46,268 bases of DNA from Chitinophagaceae bacterium (lineage in GTDB: Bacteria > Bacteroidota > Bacteroidia > Chitinophagales > REEL01), in NCBI GenBank assembly GCA_007695095.1, contig REEL01000122.1:1-46268 (forward strand), given 5' to 3'. Within the stretch, counting starts at the first letter, position 1. The number at the start of each line of letters is the position of its first letter. Below are positions 25,614-34,696 of this stretch, in pieces. A model generated the notes under the pieces. That model saw only the letters and a list, made by a program, of their open reading frames with translations. It did no database searches and was not told the origin of the DNA. A program made the translations under genes and the position numbers.

Positions 25614-26240
25614 TCAATATTTTAATCTGTAATAAAGCATTTTCAGGTATTCATTATTAACGGTAATCAATCCGGCTTCATCCTGCCACCAAATATCCGG
25701 GTTAAAAGATTCTACCGGAGCCGGAAAAATCGCATAGGGCATCTTATTTCTTCTAAACACTCTTTTAACCGTTTGATGAATTCTGCGTGTATGAAAAGAC
25801 GATGAGGTAATTGCAAAATTTTCTAATTGGTTGTCTACAACATACTTTTTGATGGCATTTATTTCTTCCCAGGTGTTTTTTCCAATTTCAAGGAGCATAA
25901 CTTTTCCGGAATCTATCCCCAATTCTTTCAGTCTTATAGAAGTCAACATCCCTTCATGATCAGTATAACCGGCTGCTTTCAAATTATTTGGTATAATAAT
26001 TCCCGTGCAAACTATTTTGTCAATCTCATGTTGATTATATAGTTGAAAAGCAAAATTTGCCCTTTCGTAAGGATTTCCGGACAATACAAAAAGAACATCG
26101 ATAGATGTTTCCGGTAATTTTTCATATACCAGAAAATTTCCTAAAGATTTTAAAATAGGTTTTCTTGCTGCAAATAAGATAAGTGGAATTAAGATTAGTA
26201 AAATCCACCATCTTTTGAGAAGAATTCGAAAAAAATTCAT
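25614..26240 (-). CDS. YdcF/SanA-type (DUF218) protein
   Basis: 208 aa. One N-terminal membrane helix (ILLKRWWILLILIPLILFAA) followed by a DUF218-like alpha/beta domain: IDVLFVLSGNPYERANFAFQ, IDKIVCTGI, SGKVMLLEIGKNTWEEINAI and FAITSSSFHTRRIHQTVKRV. This follows SanA/ElyC/YdcF proteins, linked to envelope and peptidoglycan or vancomycin-barrier functions in E. coli; the exact role here is unknown. It is divergent from the flavoprotein gene with a 39-nt gap. Confidence 0.8.
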   Translation of the reverse strand: MNFFRILLKRWWILLILIPLILFAARKPILKSLGNFLVYEKLPETSIDVLFVLSGNPYERANFAFQLYNQHEIDKIVCTGIIIPNNLKAAGYTDHEGMLTSIRLKELGIDSGKVMLLEIGKNTWEEINAIKKYVVDNQLENFAITSSSFHTRRIHQTVKRVFRRNKMPYAIFPAPVESFNPDIWWQDEAGLITVNNEYLKMLYYRLKY

Positions 26241-26279
26241 AAACTTGAATTTAAGCAGAAAGGTAAAAATATAATTTTT

Positions 26280-27005
26280 ATGGCAACTAACTGGAAAAAA
26301 GCCGTTATCACTGATATAATTGATGAAACGCCTACTACAAAGAGGTTTTTTTTATCGCTGGAAGATGAAACGGTTTTTGATTTTATTCCCGGGCAATTTA
26401 TAACTCTGGATTTACCCATAGCTGAAAAACCCTCCAAAAGGTGGAGGCACTATTCAATTGCCAGCAACCCTAAAGGAGACAATACTGTAGAATTGGTGAT
26501 TGTTTTGGTAGAAGGCGGTTTGGGAACCAATTTTCTTTTTAAGGAAGCCTGTCTTGGAACTTCATTCCCTGTTAGAGGCCCTTTAGGAAAATTTACACTT
26601 AAACCGAATCCCGATAATGAAATATGCTTTATTTGTACGGGTACCGGTATTGCTCCATTTCGTTCCATGCTTTTAGATTTCTATGAGAATAATGCCGAAC
26701 ATCCTCCTGTTAAATTGATTTTCGGAACCAGGAATATTGAAAATATACTGTACTATGAAGAAATGAAGTCCTTAGAAAGAAAGATGAAAAATTTTGATTA
26801 TTACCCGGTGTTATCACGAGAGTCTTCAACTGAGTGGGACGGTAGAAAAGGATATGTCCACCCGGTTTATGAAGAGCTTTTTAAAGACAAGAGGCCGGCA
26901 GATTTTTACCTGTGCGGATGGAAAAACATGATACAGGAAGCCCGGAACCGATTACAAGACATGGGATATTCCAGAAATAACATTCATGTAGAAATATATG
27001 GTTAA
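26280..27005 (+). CDS. Ferredoxin-NADP reductase-like flavoprotein
   Basis: A 241-aa FAD/NAD(P)H oxidoreductase. The N-terminal barrel binds FAD through RWRHYSIASNP (RxYS motif), with GGLGTNFLF and VRGPLGKFTL following. The nucleotide domain has FICTGTGIAPFRSMLLDFY, LIFGTRNIENILYYEEM and the C-terminal YLCGWKNMIQEARNRLQDMG. There is no iron-sulfur cluster domain, so it needs an external electron acceptor such as ferredoxin or a flavodoxin. It converges on birA with a 4-nt overlap. Calling it the main ferredoxin-NADP+ reductase is inference. Confidence 0.85.
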   Translation: MATNWKKAVITDIIDETPTTKRFFLSLEDETVFDFIPGQFITLDLPIAEKPSKRWRHYSIASNPKGDNTVELVIVLVEGGLGTNFLFKEACLGTSFPVRGPLGKFTLKPNPDNEICFICTGTGIAPFRSMLLDFYENNAEHPPVKLIFGTRNIENILYYEEMKSLERKMKNFDYYPVLSRESSTEWDGRKGYVHPVYEELFKDKRPADFYLCGWKNMIQEARNRLQDMGYSRNNIHVEIYG

Positions 27006-27769
27006 TCTAACCATTTCAGGCGACCTAATTCATAAGATGAAGTAACACCGTCTTTCTTTAACAATAAATGTCCCCATTCATTTGTGCCGCAAATTTCTGC
27101 TAGGATTTCAAATTCATTATCCTGTAAAAATCTTTTTTTCTCTTTAAAGCCATATAATTGATTGTCAAAGTTGTCTCTGAGTAGAGTAACACCTTGTGTT
27201 TTTAGTTGGAGGTGCCGTTCTTCCAGATGAATAAATAATTTTCTTGCTAATTCAACGATATCAAATTCCTGATTCAATTCGGCACTGAGAGAGGTTGCAT
27301 TTAATACCTCTTCAGGAAAAACAGTTTGATTAACATTTATTCCAATACCAACTATTGAGCTTTTTAAGTTGTTGTTCTCCAGATTGTTTTCAATTAGAAT
27401 GCCGCATATTTTTTTATTATTAACATAAATATCGTTCGGCCACTTAATTTGAATAACTTCTTTTTTTAAAAAGATTGCAAAAAAATCAGCAACGGCTAAA
27501 GCTATAGACCTGCTAAGGTCAAAACCGGAATCCACTGGGATGAAATCAGGATAAAAAATCACTGATAAATAGATGTTTTCACCTTTGTTACCAAACCACT
27601 TTCTGCCGTATTGTCCTTTTCCCTTTTGTTGTTCAAATGACAGAATTGCCGTCCCATCAACTGGCTTGGTTTTTGATAACAATTTTTTAGCGTATTCATT
27701 CGTTGAATCCGTGTAAGAAAGAATATAGAAAACCTTTCCTACGAAACTGTTGTTAACAATATTGTTCAA
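27002..27769 (-). CDS. birA: Biotin--[acetyl-CoA-carboxylase] ligase
   Basis: A 255-aa monofunctional BirA that attaches biotin to the carboxyl-carrier protein; no N-terminal DNA-binding domain, so no repressor function. Motifs are YTDSTNEYAKKLL, the biotinyl-AMP loop KGKGQYGRKWFGNKGENIYL, and IKWPNDIYVNNKKICGILIE. The C-terminal SH3-like part is CGTNEWGHLLLKKDGV. The frame contains no ATG before the conserved region; the start is probably TTG at 27767-27769. It is divergent from rsfS within a few bases, so promoter sequences must overlap the 5' ends of both genes. Confidence 0.93.
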   Translation of the reverse strand: MNNIVNNSFVGKVFYILSYTDSTNEYAKKLLSKTKPVDGTAILSFEQQKGKGQYGRKWFGNKGENIYLSVIFYPDFIPVDSGFDLSRSIALAVADFFAIFLKKEVIQIKWPNDIYVNNKKICGILIENNLENNNLKSSIVGIGINVNQTVFPEEVLNATSLSAELNQEFDIVELARKLFIHLEERHLQLKTQGVTLLRDNFDNQLYGFKEKKRFLQDNEFEILAEICGTNEWGHLLLKKDGVTSSYELGRLKWLD

Positions 27770-27808
27770 TATAATTTGTATTTTCGTATTTCAAATATAA
27801 AACAAAAG

Positions 27809-28192
27809 TTGAAAGGAATTCATAAGAAAGAAACAAAAAAAAACAAGCAACAACTACTATGTGATGTAATTGCAGATGCAATCTCTGAAAAAAAAGGAGA
27901 AGACATTTTACAAATTGATTTGGGAGAAGTTTTAGAGACTGTTACTGATTATTTTATAATATGTCATGCTAAATCAAATACTCAGGTAAAGGCTATCGCT
28001 GAAAACATCATTGAAAAAGTTAAGCAAGATACTGATCAAAATCCGATATATAAAGAGGGCTTAACCGCTGCTAATTGGATTCTGATTGACTACTTTGATG
28101 TGGTGGTTCATATTTTTCAAAAAGATGCCCGGGATTTTTATCAACTGGAAGACCTTTGGGGGGATCAGAATACCGTCCGTTTGAATAAATAA
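27809..28192 (+). CDS. rsfS: Ribosomal silencing factor RsfS
   Basis: A protein of about 127 aa that binds L14 and blocks subunit joining. Conserved segments are LLCDVIADAISEKKGEDILQ, DYFIICHAKSNTQVKAIAE, YKEGLTAANWILIDYFDVVV, HIFQKDARDFYQLEDLWGD. The start is uncertain. The frame is open to TTG 27776, which lies in a -7-like TAATTTG, and there is no ATG. I use the next TTG (27809), which gives the usual family length plus a basic N-terminal stretch (KKETKKNKQQ). It is upstream of ftsH on the same strand. Confidence 0.88.
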   Translation: MKGIHKKETKKNKQQLLCDVIADAISEKKGEDILQIDLGEVLETVTDYFIICHAKSNTQVKAIAENIIEKVKQDTDQNPIYKEGLTAANWILIDYFDVVVHIFQKDARDFYQLEDLWGDQNTVRLNK

Positions 28193-28279
28193 ACCCTTAG
28201 TTAATCAAATAAATTTTATAGAAAAAGGAAGAGTTTTTATGCATAAAGTATAAAGTCTTCAGACAAAAAAATTGCAGAA

Positions 28280-30376
28280 ATGAAAAAAGGAACCGAAAAT
28301 CCTTCAAAAAAACCTAAGTTAACCGGGCCACAGAAGCCAAAGTTTAATTTTTACTGGATTTATGCATTAATAGCCGTATTGCTTATAGGGCTTCAGATAT
28401 ATAGTTTTCAGGGTAGTATTGAAGAAATAGATTACCGCTCTTTTGAGCAGGAAATGTTGAAAGAAGGTCATGTTGAAAAGATGATTGTTGTTAACAATGA
28501 GTTCGTGGAGGTCTTCATCAAAGAGTCTTCATTGGAGTTGGAGCAATTTGAAGATGTTGCCGAAACTGCCTGGGGATCTCAAAATCAGGGGCCGCATTTT
28601 AAATTCAGTATAGGCTCTGTTGATTACTTTCAGGAACAAATAGCTAAAGCTCAGGAAGCTACTGCTGAAAGTGAATTAGCAACGATAACTTTTGAAAGAA
28701 GAAGAAATTGGTTTACTGATGCCTTAGGTTGGATGTTGCCTATTTTCATTATAATTGCCATTTGGTTATTTATAATGCGTCGTTTAAGCGGCGGTGGGGG
28801 CGGTCCCGGGGGTCAGATTTTCAATATAGGAAAGTCTAAAGCAACCTTGTTTGATAAAGATACCAAAGTAAGTGTGAGCTTTAAAGATGTCGCAGGCCTG
28901 GATGAAGCGAAGGAAGAAGTGATGGAAATTGTAGACTTTCTGAAGTATCCCAAAAAGTATACAGAACTTGGAGGTAAAATACCGAAAGGAGTGTTGTTGG
29001 TTGGAAGCCCCGGAACAGGAAAAACTTTAATGGCAAAAGCTGTTGCAGGAGAAGCCCAGGTTCCGTTTTTTAGTATTTCAGGCTCTGATTTTGTCGAAAT
29101 GTTTGTAGGAGTAGGTGCTTCCAGAGTAAGAGATTTATTTAAACAAGCCAGAGAAAAAGCTCCGTGTATTATCTTTATAGATGAGATTGATGCCATTGGA
29201 CGGGCAAGAGGCAAAAACATGATGCAAGGTGGTAATGATGAAAGAGAAAATACATTGAATCAGCTTTTGGTAGAAATGGATGGTTTCAGTGGCGACTCGG
29301 GAGTTATTCTGCTTGGAGCAACTAACCGCCCGGATGTTTTGGACTCAGCACTTTTGCGTCCCGGACGTTTCGACCGCCAGATAACAATAGATAAACCGGA
29401 TATGGTCGGAAGGGAGCAAATTTTTAAGGTACACCTTAAGCCTATCAAACTCTCCAAAGATGTAGATGAGAAAAAATTGGCAGCACAAACTCCCGGTTTT
29501 GCAGGAGCAGAAATAGCAAATGTTTGCAATGAAGCCGCTCTAATCGCCGCACGTAGAAATAAAAAGCAAGTTGAAATGAAGGATTTTAACGATGCGATAG
29601 ACCGTGTTATAGGTGGATTGGAAAAGAAAAATAAAATTATCTCACCGGAAGAAAAACAAATTATTGCTTATCACGAAGCCGGTCATGCTATTTGCGGGTG
29701 GTTTTTTGATTTTGCTCACCCCCTTGTAAAAGTTTCTATAGTGCCCAGAGGGATGGCTGCTTTAGGTTATGCTCAATACCTACCTAAAGAGCAGTATCTT
29801 TACACTACAGAGCAACTTATGGATAGTATTTGTATGACTCTTGGTGGACGTGCCGCAGAAGAAATAATCTTTGGTAAAATCTCAACAGGAGCACAAAATG
29901 ATCTGGAAAGGATTACTAAAACGGTCTACTCCATGATTACCCAATATGGAATGAACAAAAAAATCGGACATATTTCTTTTACAGATAATAGTGGCGAATA
30001 TAACTTCAAGAAACCATACTCTGAAGAAACAGCTAAGCTTATCGATATTGAAGCTCGTGACCTCATTAATATTGCTTATCAGCGAACCATAGATCTTTTA
30101 AATGAAAAGAGAAGCCAGTTGGAGTTAATTGCAAAGGAGTTGTTGGATAAAGAAATTATTTTTAAGTCTGATATTGAGCGGATGATTGGTAAACGACCGA
30201 TGGAAATTAAAGCAGAAGAAGCTGAAAAAATAGCATTAAACGGTACTAAAAAAGAAACTGAGACCGAAGAGAAGTCAGATGGAGAGACAACTCCCAAGGA
30301 AGAGAATGAAGATTACACAAACAGTACAGCCGATTTAAAAAGCGATAAGAAAACAGACGAGGAAAAGCTTTCTTGA
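28280..30376 (+). CDS. ftsH: ATP-dependent zinc metalloprotease FtsH
   Basis: A 698-aa inner-membrane AAA+ protease. Two membrane helices (residues about 25-43 and 149-167) flank a periplasmic domain. A Gly-rich linker (GGGGGPGG) follows. Walker A is GSPGTGKT (242-249), Walker B IIFIDEID (297-304), the second region of homology [19 protein letters not shown], the pore segment [17 protein letters not shown], and zinc-binding HEAGH is at 465-469. The third ligand region is [11 protein letters not shown]. The last 45 or so residues are an acidic, Lys-rich disordered tail. It sits 88 nt after rsfS and 19 nt before the LUD gene. Confidence 0.98.
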   Translation: MKKGTENPSKKPKLTGPQKPKFNFYWIYALIAVLLIGLQIYSFQGSIEEIDYRSFEQEMLKEGHVEKMIVVNNEFVEVFIKESSLELEQFEDVAETAWGSQNQGPHFKFSIGSVDYFQEQIAKAQEATAESELATITFERRRNWFTDALGWMLPIFIIIAIWLFIMRRLSGGGGGPGGQIFNIGKSKATLFDKDTKVSVSFKDVAGLDEAKEEVMEIVDFLKYPKKYTELGGKIPKGVLLVGSPGTGKTLMAKAVAGEAQVPFFSISGSDFVEMFVGVGASRVRDLFKQAREKAPCIIFIDEIDAIGRARGKNMMQGGNDERENTLNQLLVEMDGFSGDSGVILLGATNRPDVLDSALLRPGRFDRQITIDKPDMVGREQIFKVHLKPIKLSKDVDEKKLAAQTPGFAGAEIANVCNEAALIAARRNKKQVEMKDFNDAIDRVIGGLEKKNKIISPEEKQIIAYHEAGHAICGWFFDFAHPLVKVSIVPRGMAALGYAQYLPKEQYLYTTEQLMDSICMTLGGRAAEEIIFGKISTGAQNDLERITKTVYSMITQYGMNKKIGHISFTDNSGEYNFKKPYSEETAKLIDIEARDLINIAYQRTIDLLNEKRSQLELIAKELLDKEIIFKSDIERMIGKRPMEIKAEEAEKIALNGTKKETETEEKSDGETTPKEENEDYTNSTADLKSDKKTDEEKLS

Positions 30377-30394
30377 ATAAATTAATTTCTTTTT

Positions 30395-31027
30395 ATGAAG
30401 GAAACCACTCCAAAAGAAAAAGTACTGAAGAGGTTGCGGTCAGCATTAATTTATAAAAACCAACCTCCGCATCTGCCTACTGAAAAACCCGTAAACAAAT
30501 CATCTGAAAATGATATTTTGTTTGCAGAAAATTTTGTTTCAAACGGAGGCGGTTTCGTGTTTTCTGAATCTATGTTCCAATTAGGCGAGGATTTGTACAA
30601 TCTCATTCGTCAAAATAAATGGAAAAATATCTATTTTAGTGATGACGACTTGCTTACCCTCATTGAAGATGAAATGGCTATCAATGTCATTAAAAAAGGC
30701 CGTTTTTTTGAAAATAAACCTTTGGATGCAGCTATTTGCCTGGCAGATGTGCTGATTGCTGAAAACGGAAGTGTTTTAATCAGTTCGCATAAAGACCTGG
30801 GAATAAACTTCACCAGTCTACCGGAAAATCTGATAGTAATTGCAAGCGTAGAACAAATTGTACCGGAATGGAAATCCGCCATAAAACAAATATCTGAAAT
30901 TTATTCTTCCAAAAACACCGTGGGGATGCTCCATGTTTATGGTGGAAAACGGAAAAAGCTGCATTCAAAACAGCTTGCAACCGGACGCAATCTTTTTCTT
31001 CTCTTAATTGAAAACATATCCGTTTGA
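30395..31027 (+). CDS. LUD-domain (LutC/YkgG-like) protein
   Basis: A 210-aa protein with a LUD fold, seen in ALIAENGSVLIS-like LADVLIAENGSVLISSHKDL and LPENLIVIASVEQIVPEWKS. LutC is part of the lactate-utilisation complex LutABC, but no lutA or lutB is here. The usual C-terminal motif (GPS.TaDIE....GaHGP..lhv.l) is replaced by TVGMLHVYGGKRKKLHSKQL, so metabolic LutC activity is doubtful. A LUD gene after ftsH is common in Bacteroidota. Its TGA stop overlaps the TTG start of lpxH. Confidence 0.8.
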   Translation: MKETTPKEKVLKRLRSALIYKNQPPHLPTEKPVNKSSENDILFAENFVSNGGGFVFSESMFQLGEDLYNLIRQNKWKNIYFSDDDLLTLIEDEMAINVIKKGRFFENKPLDAAICLADVLIAENGSVLISSHKDLGINFTSLPENLIVIASVEQIVPEWKSAIKQISEIYSSKNTVGMLHVYGGKRKKLHSKQLATGRNLFLLLIENISV

Positions 31028-31824
31028 GTAGCCGAAAAAAATACTTTTTTGCATCAGACTTTCATCTGGGATTAAGCGCTAAAACAGTAAGTGAAGATCG
31101 GGAGCGTAAAATTATACGCTGGCTGACTTCTATTCAAAGTGAAGCAAAGTCTATCTTTTTGGTAGGTGATTTATTCGATTTTTGGTTTGAATACAAAACT
31201 ACTGTACCAAAAGGTTATGTGCGATTTCTTGGAAAACTGGCAGAACTAAAAGATGCCGGTATTGATATTTTTATTTTTACAGGCAATCATGATTTATGGA
31301 TGCGTGACTACTTCCCGAAAGAGTTGAATATCCCGGTATATCACAAGCCAATTATAAAAGAAATAGAAGGTAAAAAATTTATGATTGGCCATGGGGATGG
31401 CTTAGGGCCGAAAGACAAAGGCTATAAGATTTTGAAAAAAGTTTTTACTAATCCATTCTGTAAGTGGGCTTTCAGGCAAATTCATCCGGACTTTGGCATA
31501 CGTTTGGCTAATTACTTTTCTAAAAAAAGTCGCTATGCACAAAAACCGGAAGAACATAAATTAAAAAATTTAGAAGACGAATGGTTGTATCTTTATGCTA
31601 GAGAAAAAGCAAAAAATACAGATATTAATTATTTTGTTTTTGGACACAGACATTTACCTTTAGATATTGAAATCAAGAAAGATTGCCGGTATTTAAACTT
31701 AGGTGATTGGTTAGATTATTTCACTTATGCAGTTTATGATGGAAAAAAAATGGAAATCAAAATATTTGAAAATGAGCATGACAGTTTTCCTGTTTATGTT
31801 CATACTCTTGCCGGTAAAAGCTGA
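31024..31824 (+). CDS. lpxH: UDP-2,3-diacylglucosamine diphosphatase
   Basis: A 266-aa calcineurin-like phosphoesterase that makes lipid X in the lipid A pathway. The metal-binding motifs are complete: ASDFHLG (Asp12, His14), LVGDLFDFWFEY (Asp49), FTGNHDLW (Asn88, His89), GHGDGLG and FGHRHLPLD. The start is TTG 31024, which overlaps the TGA of the LUD gene (TTGA), implying coupled translation; no ATG precedes the first catalytic Asp. LpxH in this phylum is of this length. Its 3' end overlaps the next gene by about 86 nt. Confidence 0.95.
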   Translation: MSSRKKYFFASDFHLGLSAKTVSEDRERKIIRWLTSIQSEAKSIFLVGDLFDFWFEYKTTVPKGYVRFLGKLAELKDAGIDIFIFTGNHDLWMRDYFPKELNIPVYHKPIIKEIEGKKFMIGHGDGLGPKDKGYKILKKVFTNPFCKWAFRQIHPDFGIRLANYFSKKSRYAQKPEEHKLKNLEDEWLYLYAREKAKNTDINYFVFGHRHLPLDIEIKKDCRYLNLGDWLDYFTYAVYDGKKMEIKIFENEHDSFPVYVHTLAGKS

Positions 31825-32560
31825 TGAATGGCATGTAAATATGTTTTTGGAAACAAATGCTGTAATCGCTAAAGTAGATGCGATTGGAAATATTTACCTC
31901 ATCACCAATGAAGGAACGCTAATTAAATATAACCGGGAAGGTAAAGAAATTGCAGATTTTAGAGAGCGCAGATTTGGAAAGCCGGGAAGCTTGGATGTTA
32001 CGAATCCAATGAAAATATATTTGCTATACCCTGAATATTCAAGAGTAGTAGTTTTAGACAATATGCTGAATACCAAAGGTGTTTTTGACCTAAATCAGCG
32101 TCGTTTAAATACGATTACAAATGTAGCTTTTTCAGTCGATAACAATTTTTGGGTTTATGACAAAACAGAAAGGCAAGTAAAAAAATTAAGCGATAACTTA
32201 GAAGTGTTGCACGAAAGTGATGATTTTAGAATGTTGTTCAACTTTGATTTTGATCCGGTTTTTATGATTGAACGAAATAATTTACTGCATATCTCCGATG
32301 GCAGAAACGGAATTGCACTTTTTGACTTATTCGGCAGCTTCTCCAAATTCATTCCCTTAGAATCAGTAAGTGAGTTTTCTGTAGATAAAAACTGGATTTA
32401 CTATATAGAAAGCAATAGTCTGAAAGCATATAATACACGATTAATGATAGAGGAATCTTCGGAACTCCCAAATACTGAAGAATATATTTCCGCAGTATTT
32501 AAAAATAACCAATTGGTTGTATTAACCTCAAAAGGCTTAACTTTGTACCAGAAAAGATAA
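31739..32560 (+). CDS. Secreted propeller-like protein, unknown function
   Basis: 273 aa from ATG 31739, chosen because it gives a proper signal peptide: MEKKWKSKYLKMSMTVFLFM then FILLPVKA, with the mature protein starting DEWHVN. A start at 31772 would lose the charged n-region. The remainder has repeated strand units (AKVDAIGNIYLITNEGTLIK, PMKIYLLYPEYSRVVVLDN, ISDGRNGIALFDLFG) like an NHL/WD beta-propeller. The start lies inside lpxH (86-nt overlap), so it is co-transcribed; it ends 5 nt before prfA. This type of protein precedes prfA in some relatives, but I cannot assign a function. Confidence 0.75.
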   Translation: MEKKWKSKYLKMSMTVFLFMFILLPVKADEWHVNMFLETNAVIAKVDAIGNIYLITNEGTLIKYNREGKEIADFRERRFGKPGSLDVTNPMKIYLLYPEYSRVVVLDNMLNTKGVFDLNQRRLNTITNVAFSVDNNFWVYDKTERQVKKLSDNLEVLHESDDFRMLFNFDFDPVFMIERNNLLHISDGRNGIALFDLFGSFSKFIPLESVSEFSVDKNWIYYIESNSLKAYNTRLMIEESSELPNTEEYISAVFKNNQLVVLTSKGLTLYQKR

Positions 32561-32565
32561 GTTTT

Positions 32566-33633
32566 ATGCTGGATAAATTAAAAGCCATTAAAGAAAGATG
32601 GCAGGAAGTTAGTTTGATGCTTTCAGACCCGGAGCTCATGTCTGATATGAATCGCTACACTAAGCTGAATAAAGAATATAAAGACCTGGAAAAAATAGTC
32701 GTTAAGTATGATGAATACCGCGATGTATTAAGCAATATTAAAGCCAATAAGGAAATAATTGATAAAGAAAAAGACGAAGAATTTCGTCAAATGGCTAAAG
32801 GTGATTTGGATCAACTTAATGAAAAAAAAGAAGCACTGATTGATGAAATAGAATATATGCTTCTTCCCAAAGATCCTGAGGATGAAAAAGATGTGGTTCT
32901 GGAAATCCGTGCAGGTACAGGTGGTGACGAAGCTTCAATTTTTGCCGGAGATTTATTTAAACTTTACTCAAAGTTTATTGAAAGAAAAGGCTGGCAATTG
33001 GAAGTAATTAGCTTAACCCTTGGAACTTCCGGAGGTTATAAAGAAATCATATCTAATGTTAAAGGCGAAAATGTATATGGTATTTTAAAATTTGAATCCG
33101 GTGTACACAGAGTTCAAAGAGTTCCGGAAACTGAAACCCAGGGTAGAGTTCATACTTCTGCGGCTACCGTTGCTGTTTTACCGGAAGCAGATGAGGTGGA
33201 TATTAAAATAAATACAGCAGATATCCGAAGAGACACTTTTCGCTCATCAGGGGCCGGTGGTCAGCACGTAAACAAAGTTGAATCTGCTATTCGCTTAACT
33301 CACATACCCTCAGGTGTAGTCGTGGAATGTCAGGAAGGGCGAAGCCAGTTGAAAAACTACGAAATGGCTATGCAAGTCCTGAGAACCAGATTATATGAGG
33401 AAAGTCTTAGAAAAAAACAACAGGAACTTGCCGATAAAAGAAAAACATTAGTTTCAACCGGTGACCGTTCAGCTAAAATCAGGACATATAATTATCCGCA
33501 GGGACGATTTACAGACCACCGAATAAACATGACTACTTATAATCTCGCTGAAATCATGAACGGTGAAATCGATGAGGTAATAGACCAATTAAGAATAGCA
33601 GAAAATACAGAGAAAATGAAAACCGGATCTTAA
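32566..33633 (+). CDS. prfA: Peptide chain release factor 1
   Basis: A 355-aa RF1 that reads UAA and UAG. The GGQ catalytic motif is at residues 231-233 (RSSGAGGQHVNKVESAIRL). The stop-codon reading PxT motif is PET at 187-189 (HRVQRVPETETQGRVHTSAA), distinct from the SPF of RF2, so this is RF1. The acidic EIRAGTGGDEASIFAGDLF and the C-terminal RTYNYPQGRFTDHRIN are normal. It is preceded by the propeller gene with a 5-nt gap. Confidence 0.98.
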   Translation: MLDKLKAIKERWQEVSLMLSDPELMSDMNRYTKLNKEYKDLEKIVVKYDEYRDVLSNIKANKEIIDKEKDEEFRQMAKGDLDQLNEKKEALIDEIEYMLLPKDPEDEKDVVLEIRAGTGGDEASIFAGDLFKLYSKFIERKGWQLEVISLTLGTSGGYKEIISNVKGENVYGILKFESGVHRVQRVPETETQGRVHTSAATVAVLPEADEVDIKINTADIRRDTFRSSGAGGQHVNKVESAIRLTHIPSGVVVECQEGRSQLKNYEMAMQVLRTRLYEESLRKKQQELADKRKTLVSTGDRSAKIRTYNYPQGRFTDHRINMTTYNLAEIMNGEIDEVIDQLRIAENTEKMKTGS

Positions 33634-33689
33634 TTTTTACAGCTGTTTCTCAGCTTTTCTATGGACTTTTCAAAATTGAACACTACATT

Positions 33690-34613
33690 ATGAGATACTT
33701 ATCTGTTTTATTTATTTTCTTAATCGCCTTTTCTAATCAGGTTTATTCAAATATTCCCGATAAAGATTTTGAAAACTGGACGGCATCCCCATTAGGAAAC
33801 TTCGAAAAGCCCTCCAGTGGATGGTGGGTAAGCCTTAATCCATTGGCAAATCTGGGAGCAGAAGTTACCGTTGAAAAAACAACTGACTCTAATTCCGGAA
33901 ACTATGCGGCTAAGCTTACTACAAAAGAATGGGGTGACTTTTTAATTCCCGGGCTTCTTATTTCCGGAAACTTTGACCTGTCAGCCGGTATAGATGCAAT
34001 AGAAGAAGGACAGCCTTATGAACTAAAACCTTCCCTTTTCACCGGCTATTATAAATATTTTCCTGTTGCAGAGGATTCTGCAGCCATTTATGCGGGTATA
34101 AGCTATTTTAATACCACCACCAACGAAAGAGAAATTATTGCTGAAGCAGCAATATCTCCCGACCAAACTGCTGAGCAATATACCTACTTCGAAATTGAAT
34201 TTGAATACTTTATTGAGGATATTCAACCCGACAGTATTTCAATAGTGCTGAGTTCCAGTTTCAATACAGATAACCCTTTACTAACTCCCGGGAGCATTTT
34301 GTATATTGATGACATAGATGTCTTAGTAAATGTAAGTACTCCTTCTTTTAATAAACCTAATAAATCACCACTTGTAACAGTCTATCAAAGTTTTAATAAA
34401 AAAGACATTTATCTTGGATGGAATGAGTCGCTTGAAAAAGCAGAAGTCCGTTTATATAATCTTCAGGGGAAAAAACTATACTCACAAAAAATGCCGGCAA
34501 TTTCAGGCAGTAGAAGCTCCCTAAATATAAATTTTTCAGGAGCCGGAATTTATATACTTCAGGTTACAGATGGAAGTAAATTAATAGAAACACATAAAGT
34601 GCTGCTTCCCTAA
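33690..34613 (+). CDS. Type IX-secreted protein with a PCMD-like domain
   Basis: 307 aa. Signal peptide MRYLSVLFIFLIAFSNQVYS, then a beta-rich domain (PDKDFENWTASPLGNFEKPS, GWWVSLNPLANLGAEVTVEK, YAAKLTTKEWGDFLIPGLLI) resembling the putative carbohydrate-metabolism (PCMD) fold. The last 80 residues are a type IX secretion sorting domain (VRLYNLQGKKLYSQKMP, then SGAGIYILQVTDGSKLIETH and a KVLLP end). It is therefore exported by T9SS to the cell surface; ligand unknown. It has no direct operon partner. Confidence 0.85.
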   Translation: MRYLSVLFIFLIAFSNQVYSNIPDKDFENWTASPLGNFEKPSSGWWVSLNPLANLGAEVTVEKTTDSNSGNYAAKLTTKEWGDFLIPGLLISGNFDLSAGIDAIEEGQPYELKPSLFTGYYKYFPVAEDSAAIYAGISYFNTTTNEREIIAEAAISPDQTAEQYTYFEIEFEYFIEDIQPDSISIVLSSSFNTDNPLLTPGSILYIDDIDVLVNVSTPSFNKPNKSPLVTVYQSFNKKDIYLGWNESLEKAEVRLYNLQGKKLYSQKMPAISGSRSSLNINFSGAGIYILQVTDGSKLIETHKVLLP

Positions 34614-34696
34614 TTTTTCCATTTACCGTGTTTTTCATCCTTAATTTTTTATCTTCAAACAGCTATTTATTTTTGAATTAACACTTCTTTTATTAA

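Noticed and set aside
28813-29220. 135-codon frame antisense to ftsH
   Set aside because: Antisense to the AAA core of ftsH; no domain or start signal.
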